In this document: positions 26,395-34,252 of the stretch, in pieces
Layout: every line of letters starts with the position of its first letter
How positions within the stretch are numbered: position 1 is the first letter of the stretch
NCBI RefSeq assembly: GCF_014646095.1
Contig: NZ_BMMU01000036.1
Coordinates: 1-64,000, forward strand
Source of the DNA: Streptomyces lacrimifluminis
Lineage (GTDB): Bacteria; Actinomycetota; Actinomycetes; Streptomycetales; Streptomycetaceae
Direction of reading: 5' to 3'
Length of the DNA stretch: 64,000 nucleotides
Notes under the pieces: model-generated
The model's input: only the letters and a program-made list of their open reading frames with translations
Databases searched by the model: none
Told to the model about the DNA's origin: nothing
Program-made: the position numbers and the translations under genes

Positions 26395-26997
26395 CTACTC
26401 CGTGCCTTCACGCTGCCGGGTCAGCAGTGACCGCAGCTCCTTCAGCGCGGCCTCGGTGACGTCCGGCTCGTCGAGGACCAGCTGGTGCAGTACGAGACCC
26501 TCCAGAGCGGCGAAGACGAGCCGGGTCAGGGCAGGGCTGGTGCCGTCAGGCAGGCTGCGGGACAGCTCCCTCTCCGTGGCCTCGAAATACTCGTCGTACA
26601 ACGCCCGGATCTGCGGCAGTAGCTCGGGCCTGCGCCGGGACTCGAGCATGAGCTCGTACTGGAACATCTGCATGGCCGGCTCGCGGGTGACCATGTCCGC
26701 CAGTCCCGCCGCGAAGTCCGCGATGTCACCCGTGCCGGGCTCCAGGGAGCTCGTGCTCGCGCTGGTGCGCACCGAGTGCTCGAGGGCTGCCTCGATCAGC
26801 GCGTCCCGTGAACCGAAGTGGTGCACCACGAGCCCGTGCGTGACACCCGCCTCCTCCGCGACGGCACGATAGGTGAGCCTGCGCAGCCCGCCCCGGGCCA
26901 CCACGCGCACTGCCGCGTTGAGCAGGGCCTCGCGGCCGGTCCCGTAGTCCACGCGCTTGCGGGGCCTGGCGGGGGGCTTCTCGGAGGAGTTACTCAT
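26395..26997 (-). CDS. TetR-family regulator of the catabolic island
   Basis: 200 residues. 'GREALLNAAVRVVARGGLRR', 'LTYRAVAEEAGVTHGLVVHH' and 'FGSRDALIEAALEHSVRT' form the helix-turn-helix (about 18-66); the rest is an all-helical ligand domain including 'MQMFQYELMLESRRRPELLP'. It lies 48 bases after the hpaG stop on the same strand and is probably the last gene of the hpa transcript. Candidate operators with a TATCC-N4-GGATA core lie before the P450 unit and between the two divergent units at 32.7 kb. The inducer may be a pathway intermediate. Confidence 0.88.
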   Translation of the reverse strand: MSNSSEKPPARPRKRVDYGTGREALLNAAVRVVARGGLRRLTYRAVAEEAGVTHGLVVHHFGSRDALIEAALEHSVRTSASTSSLEPGTGDIADFAAGLADMVTREPAMQMFQYELMLESRRRPELLPQIRALYDEYFEATERELSRSLPDGTSPALTRLVFAALEGLVLHQLVLDEPDVTEAALKELRSLLTRQREGTE

Positions 26998-27045
26998 GAA
27001 CGCGACCCTACCCGCGCGTCGGGACCGGCAGACCGCCCAGGGGCG

Positions 27046-27891
27046 TCATCGCTTCGGCGGACGGATTCCGCGGAACTCCCAGTCACCGCCGAGCGCGGTG
27101 GACAGCACCTCCTCCGATTCGGTGGGCTGGGCGCCGACGTCGGTGCGGATGGAGGTGGGGCCGGTGACGATGTGGTTGGTGAGGCGGCCCAGGCCCTCGA
27201 CCTCGACCTCGACGACGTCGCCCGGCTGTACCGGGCGGGAGTTGGCGGGGGTGCCGGACAGCAGGACGTCACCGGGGTACAGGGTGATGGTGCGGGCGAT
27301 GTCGGCGACGAGATAGTGCATGTCCCACTTCATCTCGTCGGTCGAACCGTCCTGGACCACCATTCCATTGACGTAGGTGCGCAGGCTCTTGCCGTGGAAG
27401 TCCCAGTCGGCGACCAGGCCGGGGCCGAGCGGGCAGAGGGTGTCGGAGCCCTTGACACGGAGCATGGAGCCGGCGTCGGTGTCGCGGAAGTCGTGCAGGC
27501 CGTAGTCGTTGGCGACGGTGTAGCCGGCGATGTACTCGCCCGCTTCGGCCGGGGAGATGTTGCGCGCGGTCTTTCCGATGACGATGGCCACCTCGCCCTC
27601 GTAGTTGAGCCACTTGCAGCCTTCGGGGCGGACGATGGCGCCCTGGTGGGAGTTGAGGGCCGAGGTCGGCTTGTGGAAGTAGGTAGGAGTGTCAGGGAGG
27701 TCGATATCGAACTCGTCGACACGGCTGCGGTGGTTGAGGTGGACCGCGATGACCTTGGAGGGCACGACCGGGGGGAGGTGCTGGGCGTCCTCGGTCTTGA
27801 CACGGCGGCCGTCTGCGGCGACGAGTTCGTCACCGTCGACGGTGACCTGGACGACGGCGCCGTCGAGGAGGATGCGGCGGTATTCGGGCAT
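27046..27891 (-). CDS. hpaG: Fumarylacetoacetase-family hydrolase/decarboxylase, HpaG-like
   Basis: 281 residues. 'VIAVHLNHRSRVDEFDIDLP', 'PTSALNSHQGAIVRP', 'WLNYEGEVAIVIGKTARNIS' (metal-binding Glu), 'VANDYGLHDFRDTDAGSMLR' (Asp) and 'LLSGTPANSRPVQPGDVVEV' are the FAH fold. In the homoprotocatechuate route HpaG decarboxylates and isomerises 5-oxo-pent-3-ene-1,2,5-tricarboxylate. AGGAG lies seven bases before ATG 27891; the longer frame is antisense to hpaD. Next to hpaD and hpaE, which supports the role. Only one FAH domain is present, so the second HpaG-type step would need another protein. Confidence 0.87.
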   Translation of the reverse strand: MPEYRRILLDGAVVQVTVDGDELVAADGRRVKTEDAQHLPPVVPSKVIAVHLNHRSRVDEFDIDLPDTPTYFHKPTSALNSHQGAIVRPEGCKWLNYEGEVAIVIGKTARNISPAEAGEYIAGYTVANDYGLHDFRDTDAGSMLRVKGSDTLCPLGPGLVADWDFHGKSLRTYVNGMVVQDGSTDEMKWDMHYLVADIARTITLYPGDVLLSGTPANSRPVQPGDVVEVEVEGLGRLTNHIVTGPTSIRTDVGAQPTESEEVLSTALGGDWEFRGIRPPKR

Positions 27892-27901
27892 GGCAGTACT
27901 C

Positions 27902-28837
27902 CTAGATACGGCTGTGAGGGTTGTGCGCGGAGGGGGAGGCGGGCATGCCGGCGCCGGTCCAGCCGTCGGTCGGGCGGTCGAACCAGAGGTGGACCTGACC
28001 GGTGCCGATGGAGTTCTCGTACTCGCCGTACTGGCGGGCCTTGGCGACGCACGCCTGTTCCCCGAGGGCACCGGCCAACATCAGGTAGTGGAAGAACTTC
28101 GCCTCGGGCCTGTACTTCGAGAACTCCGGCATGGTGTCGAGGACCTGGTCGTGACGGCCCTGCTTGAACCAGGCGATCCGCTCGTGGTCGGCCTCGCGCG
28201 CCTCGGGCGTGGAGATGTGCACCGGGTCGCTCGACTCGTGGTCGCGCAGCTCGCGCAGCGGCCAGAAGGTGTGCGACAGCGCACCGGAGGCGATAAGCAG
28301 GACCCGGCGGCCCGGGGTGGCGGCGATGCCGTCGGCCAGCGCCCGGCCCAGCCGCAGGTGATCCTCCATGTCCCCGGTCTGACAGACCCCGATGGTCACC
28401 CACCGCTTGTCCGGCAGCCCCTCCCCGAGGAACTTCCAGAGGTTGATGGTGGCGTAGTAGATCGGCAGGTACTCGTCATCGATCGCGGTGATCCAGGTGC
28501 CATGCTTGTCGGCGAACTTCTCGATGTTCTGAGCCAGTTCCTGGTCGCCCGGGAAGTCGTACGGCATCCGGCACATGCCGCGTGGCAGTTCCTCGGAGGT
28601 GAAGAGACCGGCCCTGCGCTGCTGGGCGCTGACGACGAACTCGACCGTCGTGGCCCAGTGGGAGTCCAGGACGACGACGGTGTCGTAGTCGTCGCGCTCG
28701 AAGACGTCCTTGCGGAGCTGGCGCAGGCCGGTGACGAGGGTGATCTCCTTGCCCCCGTTCAGCTCCAGCCGGTCCTCCTCGGGCAGCACGATGGTGGGGA
28801 CGTGGGCGAGCAGGCCCGCCCCGACGATCTCACCCAT
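27902..28837 (-). CDS. hpaD: 3,4-dihydroxyphenylacetate 2,3-dioxygenase (HpaD, class III extradiol type)
   Basis: 311 residues. The N-terminal His in 'GLLAHVPTIVLPEEDRLELN', the 'VVVLDSHWATTVEFVVSAQQ' stretch, 'GRRVLLIASGALSHTFW' and 'SKYRPEAKFFHYLMLAGALG' match the LigB/class III extradiol fold, and the overall length and the 'RMPYDFPGDQELAQNI' region match HpaD. It would open the ring of homoprotocatechuate between C2 and C3. Its start overlaps the hpaE stop by eight bases (28830-28837), so the genes are coupled. No ferredoxin is needed. Confidence 0.9.
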   Translation of the reverse strand: MGEIVGAGLLAHVPTIVLPEEDRLELNGGKEITLVTGLRQLRKDVFERDDYDTVVVLDSHWATTVEFVVSAQQRRAGLFTSEELPRGMCRMPYDFPGDQELAQNIEKFADKHGTWITAIDDEYLPIYYATINLWKFLGEGLPDKRWVTIGVCQTGDMEDHLRLGRALADGIAATPGRRVLLIASGALSHTFWPLRELRDHESSDPVHISTPEAREADHERIAWFKQGRHDQVLDTMPEFSKYRPEAKFFHYLMLAGALGEQACVAKARQYGEYENSIGTGQVHLWFDRPTDGWTGAGMPASPSAHNPHSRI

Positions 28838-30293
28838 GGTTCTTCCATCCGTCCGGTGCGGTCACGGTGTTCCTGAGGTCGCAGTAGAAGTCGAAGCTCC
28901 AGGTGCCGCCCTCGCGGCCGACGCCCGAGTGGCGGGAGCCGCCGAAGGGGGCCCGCAGGTCGCGGACAAAGAAGCAGTTGACCCACACCGTGCCCGCGAC
29001 GAGCTGCCCGGTGACGCGTTCGGCACGCTCGGGGTCGCCGGTGGCCACGGTGGCGGCCAGGCCGAAGCGGGTGTCGTTCGCGAGGCGGACGGCCTCCTCT
29101 TCGGTGCTGAAGGTCTGCAGTGTCAGGACAGGGCCGAAGACCTCCTCCTGCACGATCTCCGAGTCCTGGGCGACGTCGGTGAGCAGGGTCGGCGCGTAGT
29201 ACCGGCCAGCCACCCGGTGGCCGCCGATGACCGCACGAGCACCGGCCGCCACGGCCCGCTGCACGAAGCCGTCGATCTTCTCCAGCTGGCGGAGATGGAT
29301 GTTGGGCCCGATGTCGGTGGCCTCGTCGCGCGGGTCGCCCTGCGTCAGCGTGCTCGCCTTCTCGACGAACCGGCGCGTGAACTCCTCGGCGACCGACTCC
29401 TCGACCAGGAAGCGCGTCGCGGCCAGGCACACCTGTCCGGCGTTGTCGTACTGCTCCACCGCCAGGTCGACGGCCAGGTCCAGGTCCGCGTCGGCGAACA
29501 CCAACAGCGGTGACTTGCCCCCCAGTTCGAGACTCAAGGGCGTGAGGTTCGCGGCCGCCGACTCTGCGATGCGCTTGGCCGTGGGCACCGAGCCGGTGAA
29601 GCTGATCCGGCGCACGTCGGGATGCGAGGTCAGGGCGTCACCGATCTCCGAGCCGTATCCCTGTACGACGTTCAGCACCCCGGCCGGCACCCCGGCCTCG
29701 GCGGCGATGTCGGCCAGCAGGGAGGCAGTCAGCGGGGTCCACTCGGCGGGCTTGAGGATCACCGTGTTGCCGGCCGCGAGAGCCGGGGCGAGCTTCCAAG
29801 TGGCCAGCATCAGGGGGGCGTTCCACGGGGTGATCAGCACGGAGGGGCCCGCTGGGTCCCAGCTGACGTGGTTGGTGTGCCCGCGCGTCTCGAAGTCCTC
29901 GTGCTCCAGTTTCAGCAGCCAGTCCGCGAAGAAGCGGAAGTTGTGGGCGACGCGGGGCATGACGCCCCGGCGGTGGGAGCGCAGAAGGGCTCCGTTGTCG
30001 GTGGTCTCGACGATGGCGAGCTCGTCGATCCGCTTCTCGACCCCGTCGGCGACGGCATGCAGGATGCGGGCGCGTTCCGCGCGGGAGGTGGCCGCCCAGG
30101 CGGGGAACGCGGCCTTCGCGGCGGCCACGGCGGCGGCTGCCTCCATGGCCGTGCCTCGGGAGATGCCGCCGATCGTGCTGCCGTCGATGGGCGAGACGTC
30201 CGGGAACGTCTGTGTCGAAGCGACGCGCTCGCCGCCGATCCAGTGCCGGGCGTCGACGGCGACCCCGGCAACGGTGATGGTGTGTTCGCTCAT
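28830..30293 (-). CDS. hpaE: 5-carboxymethyl-2-hydroxymuconate semialdehyde dehydrogenase
   Basis: 487 residues, aldehyde dehydrogenase superfamily. 'SVLITPWNAPLMLATWKLAP', 'ISFTGSVPTAKRIAESAA', the base Glu in 'LSLELGGKSPLLVFADADLD', and the catalytic Cys in 'DNAGQVCLAATRFLVEESVA' are present. The neighbours hpaD and hpaG make the HpaE role the best call: oxidation of the ring-cleavage semialdehyde. GGAGGAG six bases before ATG 30293 sets the start. Confidence 0.9.
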   Translation of the reverse strand: MSEHTITVAGVAVDARHWIGGERVASTQTFPDVSPIDGSTIGGISRGTAMEAAAAVAAAKAAFPAWAATSRAERARILHAVADGVEKRIDELAIVETTDNGALLRSHRRGVMPRVAHNFRFFADWLLKLEHEDFETRGHTNHVSWDPAGPSVLITPWNAPLMLATWKLAPALAAGNTVILKPAEWTPLTASLLADIAAEAGVPAGVLNVVQGYGSEIGDALTSHPDVRRISFTGSVPTAKRIAESAAANLTPLSLELGGKSPLLVFADADLDLAVDLAVEQYDNAGQVCLAATRFLVEESVAEEFTRRFVEKASTLTQGDPRDEATDIGPNIHLRQLEKIDGFVQRAVAAGARAVIGGHRVAGRYYAPTLLTDVAQDSEIVQEEVFGPVLTLQTFSTEEEAVRLANDTRFGLAATVATGDPERAERVTGQLVAGTVWVNCFFVRDLRAPFGGSRHSGVGREGGTWSFDFYCDLRNTVTAPDGWKNHG

Positions 30294-30326
30294 GCTCTGC
30301 TCCTCCGGTCTCACGGGTGGCGTGGT

Positions 30327-31133
30327 CTACTCGGCGCCGGAGCTGCCGGATTCCAGCAGTCGGCCGCCGTCCCAGACGACGCCGACCTGGCGGTAGTAGG
30401 CGGCGATCGGCTCGCGGATCTCCAGGCGGGCCAGTTCTTCGGTGGGCGCCTCGAACAGCTCCAACTCGGCGTCGCCGCGCCATGCCTGTCCCGCCTCGAA
30501 GGACGCGGCGCCCGACTCGATCAGCTCGTCCAGAGCGAGGCCTTTGCCCTTCTCGATGGAGGGCAGCCAGCGGTGGTGTGCCATCGGGTGGGCGTTGACG
30601 AAGCCATTCGTCTCCGACGGCCCGCGCAGGGTGACCACGGTCTGGGCCAGGCGCCGGTCGGCGGCGGCGAGCGTGGCGCCGAAACGGGCCCCCGCCTCGA
30701 TGCGCGGAGCGGGGCCGTACGGGTGCGGGCGGGTCTGGTGGATCGAGCCGAGCTTCTTCGGGTAGCCCTGGTGCAGCCCGCGCGCGATGGCGAAGTCCTT
30801 GTCCACCCAGATGTAGACACATCGCGAGTACGTCTCGCCGCGGTACTTGCAGCGGACGACCGCGAACGCCTCCTTGTACTGGGAGAGCACGGGATCGAGC
30901 AGCTCCTCGCCGGACGCCGAGCAGGACTGCCAGTCGGCCCAGATCAGCGCCACCGCGCCCGGGTCCTCGTCGGCGAGCTCCAGTGGCTCGGGAAGCAGTT
31001 CACGCACGCGTGCCGGGTCGGTGCGGTACTCGACGGTGAGCAGGTCCCCGGAGTACCGCCAGGGCGGTGAGGGGACCAGCGACGAGGCACCGCTCGCCGT
31101 CTTGGGGGAGAAGAATCCACGGACGGTGTTCAT
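30327..31133 (-). CDS. Acetoacetate decarboxylase-fold protein
   Basis: 268 residues of the ADC superfamily: 'LVPSPPWRYSGDLLTVEYRT', 'FAVVRCKYRGETYSRCVYIW' and 'GLHQGYPKKLGSIHQTRPHP', in which the second Lys of 'GYPKKLGSI' is the catalytic Lys position of acetoacetate decarboxylase. Relatives with other roles (aldolase-dehydratase, decarboxylase of ring-cleavage intermediates) exist. In this operon between hpaE and the ferredoxin reductase it may act on a keto acid intermediate, taking the place of hpaH or hpaI, which are not seen. That is inference. Confidence 0.85.
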   Translation of the reverse strand: MNTVRGFFSPKTASGASSLVPSPPWRYSGDLLTVEYRTDPARVRELLPEPLELADEDPGAVALIWADWQSCSASGEELLDPVLSQYKEAFAVVRCKYRGETYSRCVYIWVDKDFAIARGLHQGYPKKLGSIHQTRPHPYGPAPRIEAGARFGATLAAADRRLAQTVVTLRGPSETNGFVNAHPMAHHRWLPSIEKGKGLALDELIESGAASFEAGQAWRGDAELELFEAPTEELARLEIREPIAAYYRQVGVVWDGGRLLESGSSGAE

Positions 31134-31147
31134 GATCAGCGAAGTCC

Positions 31148-32365
31148 TTAGGCGGTGAGGGCGGGCTGCTCGAGCAGTTCGGCGCGGTATCGGGAGGCGG
31201 CGGCCGCCGCGGCCTGACCGCCGAGGGCGACGACACCGGCCAGCCGGCCGCCGGCGTGGTAGCCGACGACGACATCAGCGTCGAGGTCGCCGTCCAGGAC
31301 TCGTACGTCCTCCTTGCCGAGTACCGGTGCGCCGAAGGACTGCAGGCGGAAGTCGTGCTGGTCGCTCCAGAAAGTGGGCAGCGGCGCGAACGGGGACAGC
31401 CCGTGGCTGGTGCCGGTCAGCTGGGCGACGAGGGTCTTCGCGGCGTGCTTGGCGGTGTCCGTGGGGATGCACCAGTGCTCCACACGACGCGGTACGCCGT
31501 CGTAGCGGGCGTTGGGGAAGCGGGCAACGTCACCGACGGCCACCACGTCGGGCCGTCCGCCGACGCGCAGGTGCTCGTCGGCGAGCACGCCGTCGCTCAG
31601 GTCGAGGCCGTTGCCGTCCAGCCACTCGGTGTTGGCGACCGACCCGACCGACTCGACCACCGCGTCAGCGGGAAGGACGGTGCCGTCACCGAGGGCAACG
31701 CCGGTGACGTGGTTGTCGCCGGTGAAGCCGGTCACGCCCGTGCCGAGGGCGAAGCGCACGCCGCGCGCCTCGTGGCGCTTCAGCAAGGCCCTGGCGAGGA
31801 GCTCGCCGAGGGGGCCGACCATCGGCAGGGGCAGTGGGTCGACGACAGTCACCTCCCGGGCGCCCAGAGCGACGGCGGTGGCGGCGACCTCGCAGCCGAT
31901 GAAGCCGCCTCCGACGACGACTACGCGGGTTCCGGGCCTGGTCAGGGCCTGCCGCAGATCCTGCGCGTCGTCGATGGTGCGGACCGTGTGCCGGCCCGCG
32001 AGCGGGCCGGGGCAGCGCAGGCGCCGGGGCCGCATTCCGGTGGCGACGACCAGACCGTCGTACGAGAGTGCCTCGCCGCCGTCGAACTCGACGATGTTCT
32101 CCGCGAGCCGGGTGGCGACGATCTTGGTGCCCAGCCGCCACTCCGCGTCGGCCACGCTCGCGCGAGGGCGGAAGGCGAGTGACTCGAAGGGTGCCTTGCC
32201 GGCCAGGACCTCCTTGGACAGGGGTGGCCGGTTGTAGGGCATGTGCGGCTCGTCACCGACGAGCGTGATGGCTTCGGTCCAGCCGGCTGCCCGCAACTGC
32301 TCGGCCGCGCGCAGGCCGGCCATGGAGGCGCCGGCCACGACGATGCGTGCATTCCTCGAAGTCAT
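31148..32365 (-). CDS. FAD-dependent ferredoxin reductase (rhodocoxin/putidaredoxin reductase type)
   Basis: 405 residues. Two dinucleotide-binding sites: 'RIVVAGASMAGLRAAEQLRA' (FAD) and 'RVVVVGGGFIGCEVAATAVA' (NAD(P)H), with 'MPYNRPPLSKEVLAG' between and 'VAVGDVARFPN' as the second FAD motif. This is the standard reductase that passes electrons from NAD(P)H to P450 ferredoxins. ATG 32365 lies two bases past the ferredoxin stop, so the pair is coupled. It probably serves both P450s of the island. Confidence 0.92.
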   Translation of the reverse strand: MTSRNARIVVAGASMAGLRAAEQLRAAGWTEAITLVGDEPHMPYNRPPLSKEVLAGKAPFESLAFRPRASVADAEWRLGTKIVATRLAENIVEFDGGEALSYDGLVVATGMRPRRLRCPGPLAGRHTVRTIDDAQDLRQALTRPGTRVVVVGGGFIGCEVAATAVALGAREVTVVDPLPLPMVGPLGELLARALLKRHEARGVRFALGTGVTGFTGDNHVTGVALGDGTVLPADAVVESVGSVANTEWLDGNGLDLSDGVLADEHLRVGGRPDVVAVGDVARFPNARYDGVPRRVEHWCIPTDTAKHAAKTLVAQLTGTSHGLSPFAPLPTFWSDQHDFRLQSFGAPVLGKEDVRVLDGDLDADVVVGYHAGGRLAGVVALGGQAAAAAASRYRAELLEQPALTA

Positions 32366-32367
32366 GG

Positions 32368-32556
32368 TCAGCCCTCGATACGGATGGCCTGGAGCGGACA
32401 CACGTCGGCGGCTTCCTCGACCTCGTCGCGCAGCGCGTCGTCGAGGTCGGGGACGTAGGCCAGGTGGCCGCTGTCGTCCATGGAGAAGACATCGGGGGCG
32501 GCGAAGACGCACTGGCCGTGGTCCTGGCACTTGTTCATGTCGACGACGACCTTCAT
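32368..32556 (-). CDS. Small [3Fe-4S]/[4Fe-4S] ferredoxin
   Basis: 62 residues, a close paralogue of the ferredoxin at 24.7 kb: Cys10, His13, Cys16 in 'KCQDHGQCVFAAPDVF' and Cys53 in 'ADVCPLQAIRIEG'. AGGAGG lies seven bases before ATG 32556. First gene of the long hpa transcript and directly coupled to the ferredoxin reductase. It probably serves the P450 encoded divergently at 34.3 kb. Confidence 0.92.
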   Translation of the reverse strand: MKVVVDMNKCQDHGQCVFAAPDVFSMDDSGHLAYVPDLDDALRDEVEEAADVCPLQAIRIEG

Positions 32557-32673
32557 GGCCGGTCCTCCTGAGAGTGAGGGCGTCAGGGCGGGGGGCGAAG
32601 GGAGGAAGAGGGGCCCGACCGCTGTCGGCCGGGCCCCGGCCAAGGGTCCGGCAACTGACCGGGCCCTTACTCA

Positions 32674-32795
32674 TTTGGCTTCAAACAACATAGGAAGCCA
32701 CTTGACTCTGGTCAATACCTATCCATGCGGATACTTTTTTTCCTGCCCCCTCTTGCGGGGTGCCCGTAGCCCTCATACCGTTTGGCCTCAAACAA
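32674..32795. promoter_or_regulatory. Divergent promoter region with shared operators
   Basis: Minus-strand promoter: TTGACC (32715-32710), 17 bases, TATGTT (32692-32687). Plus-strand promoter: TTGCGG (32753-32758), 17 bases, TACCGT (32776-32781). At the start of each transcript is the same element: TTTGGCTTCAAACAA at 32674-32688 and TTTGGCCTCAAACAA at 32781-32795. Between the promoters is TATCC-ATGC-GGATA (32720-32733). So two regulators may act: one at TTTGGC-CAAACAA and one (TetR) at TATCC-N4-GGATA. Confidence 0.75.
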
Positions 32796-32879
32796 GCCGG
32801 TCCGTACGCCGCGCCCCCACTCGTACCAACCCTCTGACTCCCCTCACCATCCACACCCCTAGCGCCCGAGGAGACATCG

Positions 32880-34235
32880 GTGAGCGCAGACCCAACCCCC
32901 AGCCTCCGTCAGCACATGCAGCGGCTCGCCGCCGACGGCATCGACGTGGTGCGCGTGACCTATCCCGACCTGATCGGCACCGACCGAGCGCGCGACGTGT
33001 TGCTGGACCACCTGCCGTCGGCCTGCGACCACGGCCTGGCCTTCTGCCGGGCCGTGTACCACACCAGCCCCCAGGGCCACGTGGTCCCCGTCTCCGGCGG
33101 TCTCGACGCCGGCCTGCCCGACATCACCGTCCGACCGGACCTGGACACCCTGATCCCCCTCCCCTGGGAACCCGGCGTCGCCTCCTGCCTCGCCGACGTC
33201 ACCGATCCGGCCACCGGCCTGCCCGCGCCCGAGTCACCCCGCGATCTGCTGCGCACCGTCCTCGACCGATGTGCCGAACACGGCATGCGTCCGGTCGTCG
33301 GCCCCGAGCTCGAGTACTTCCTCTGCGACGAGGCCCCGGCCTCCCCGAGCGGCTGGAAGCGTTACTCGGGCGCCACCGGCGTCGTCTACACCGCCGGTCT
33401 GCGCGCCGACGGCGACAATCACCTGCTTCGCACGCTGCGTCTGCTGCGGGACATGAACATCGGCGTCACCAGCGGAAACCACGAATTCGACGGCGGCCAG
33501 TTCGAGATCAACCTCACCCACTCCGACGCCGGGTCCGCCGCCGACCGCGCCTTCCGCTTCAAGTCCGCGATCAAGGAACTGGCCCGGAAGGAGGGCAAAC
33601 TCGCCACCTTCATGGCCAAGCCGTTCAACGACGCCGGAGGCTCCGGTTTCCACCTCCACCTGTCCTGCGACAACGACGAGGGCGGCAACTCCTTCGACGA
33701 TCCCGCCGGGCCGTACGGGCTGTCCGCCACCGCTCGCCACGCCGTCGCCGGCATCCTCGCCCACGCCCCGGCCCTGACCGCACTGGCCAACCCGACCGTG
33801 AACTCCTACAGGCGTTTCGGCCCGGACACCCTCGCCCCCTGGCTGATCGACTGGGGCCTGGACAACCGCAGCGCCATGGTCCGCATCCCGCCCGAGCGCG
33901 GCTCCGGCGCCCGGTTCGAACTGCGCCTCGGTGACGCCAGCGCCAACCCGTATCTACTGATCGCGGGCACGGTCGCCGCCGCGCTGCTCGGGGTTCTGAC
34001 CGGTGAGGAACCCCCCGCCCCACTGGAGGGGTACGGCTACGACACCGCCAGGGCAGCCGTGCTGCCCATGAGCCTGCCGGCCGCGCTGGACGCCCTGGAA
34101 GCTGACACGGAGCTGACCGACGTCCTCGGCAAGGACTTCACCGCCTCGTTCCTCTCCTACAAGCGCAACGAGATCGAACGCTTCCAACGGCACGTCACCG
34201 ACTGGGAGTTCACCGAGTACGCCTACCACCTGTGA
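32880..34235 (+). CDS. Glutamine synthetase-like gamma-glutamylamide ligase (GlnA-like/PuuA type)
   Basis: 451 residues of the type III-like GS family: 'VRVTYPDLIGTDRARDVLLD', 'GMRPVVGPELEYFLCDEAPA' (metal-binding Glu), 'GGQFEINLTHSDAGSAADRA' (Glu), 'GSGFHLHLSCDNDEGGNSFD' (His), 'TVNSYRRFGPDTLAPWLIDW' and 'RSAMVRIPPERGSGARFELR'. The Asp/Tyr pair and the adenylylation loop that mark true glutamine synthetase are not seen. Streptomyces relatives include GlnA3 and GlnA4, which gamma-glutamylate polyamines or ethanolamine. GAGGAG lies six bases before GTG 32880. It would activate an amine for the route. Confidence 0.88.
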   Translation: MSADPTPSLRQHMQRLAADGIDVVRVTYPDLIGTDRARDVLLDHLPSACDHGLAFCRAVYHTSPQGHVVPVSGGLDAGLPDITVRPDLDTLIPLPWEPGVASCLADVTDPATGLPAPESPRDLLRTVLDRCAEHGMRPVVGPELEYFLCDEAPASPSGWKRYSGATGVVYTAGLRADGDNHLLRTLRLLRDMNIGVTSGNHEFDGGQFEINLTHSDAGSAADRAFRFKSAIKELARKEGKLATFMAKPFNDAGGSGFHLHLSCDNDEGGNSFDDPAGPYGLSATARHAVAGILAHAPALTALANPTVNSYRRFGPDTLAPWLIDWGLDNRSAMVRIPPERGSGARFELRLGDASANPYLLIAGTVAAALLGVLTGEEPPAPLEGYGYDTARAAVLPMSLPAALDALEADTELTDVLGKDFTASFLSYKRNEIERFQRHVTDWEFTEYAYHL

Positions 34236-34252
34236 CAACTGGGAGCCATACG

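Noticed and set aside
26818..28167. A 449-residue plus frame over TetR, hpaG and hpaD
   Set aside because: Antisense to three recognised genes; no domain.
27999..28403. Possible second start of hpaG further upstream in the frame
   Set aside because: That extension is antisense to hpaD; ATG 27891 has a strong AGGAG.
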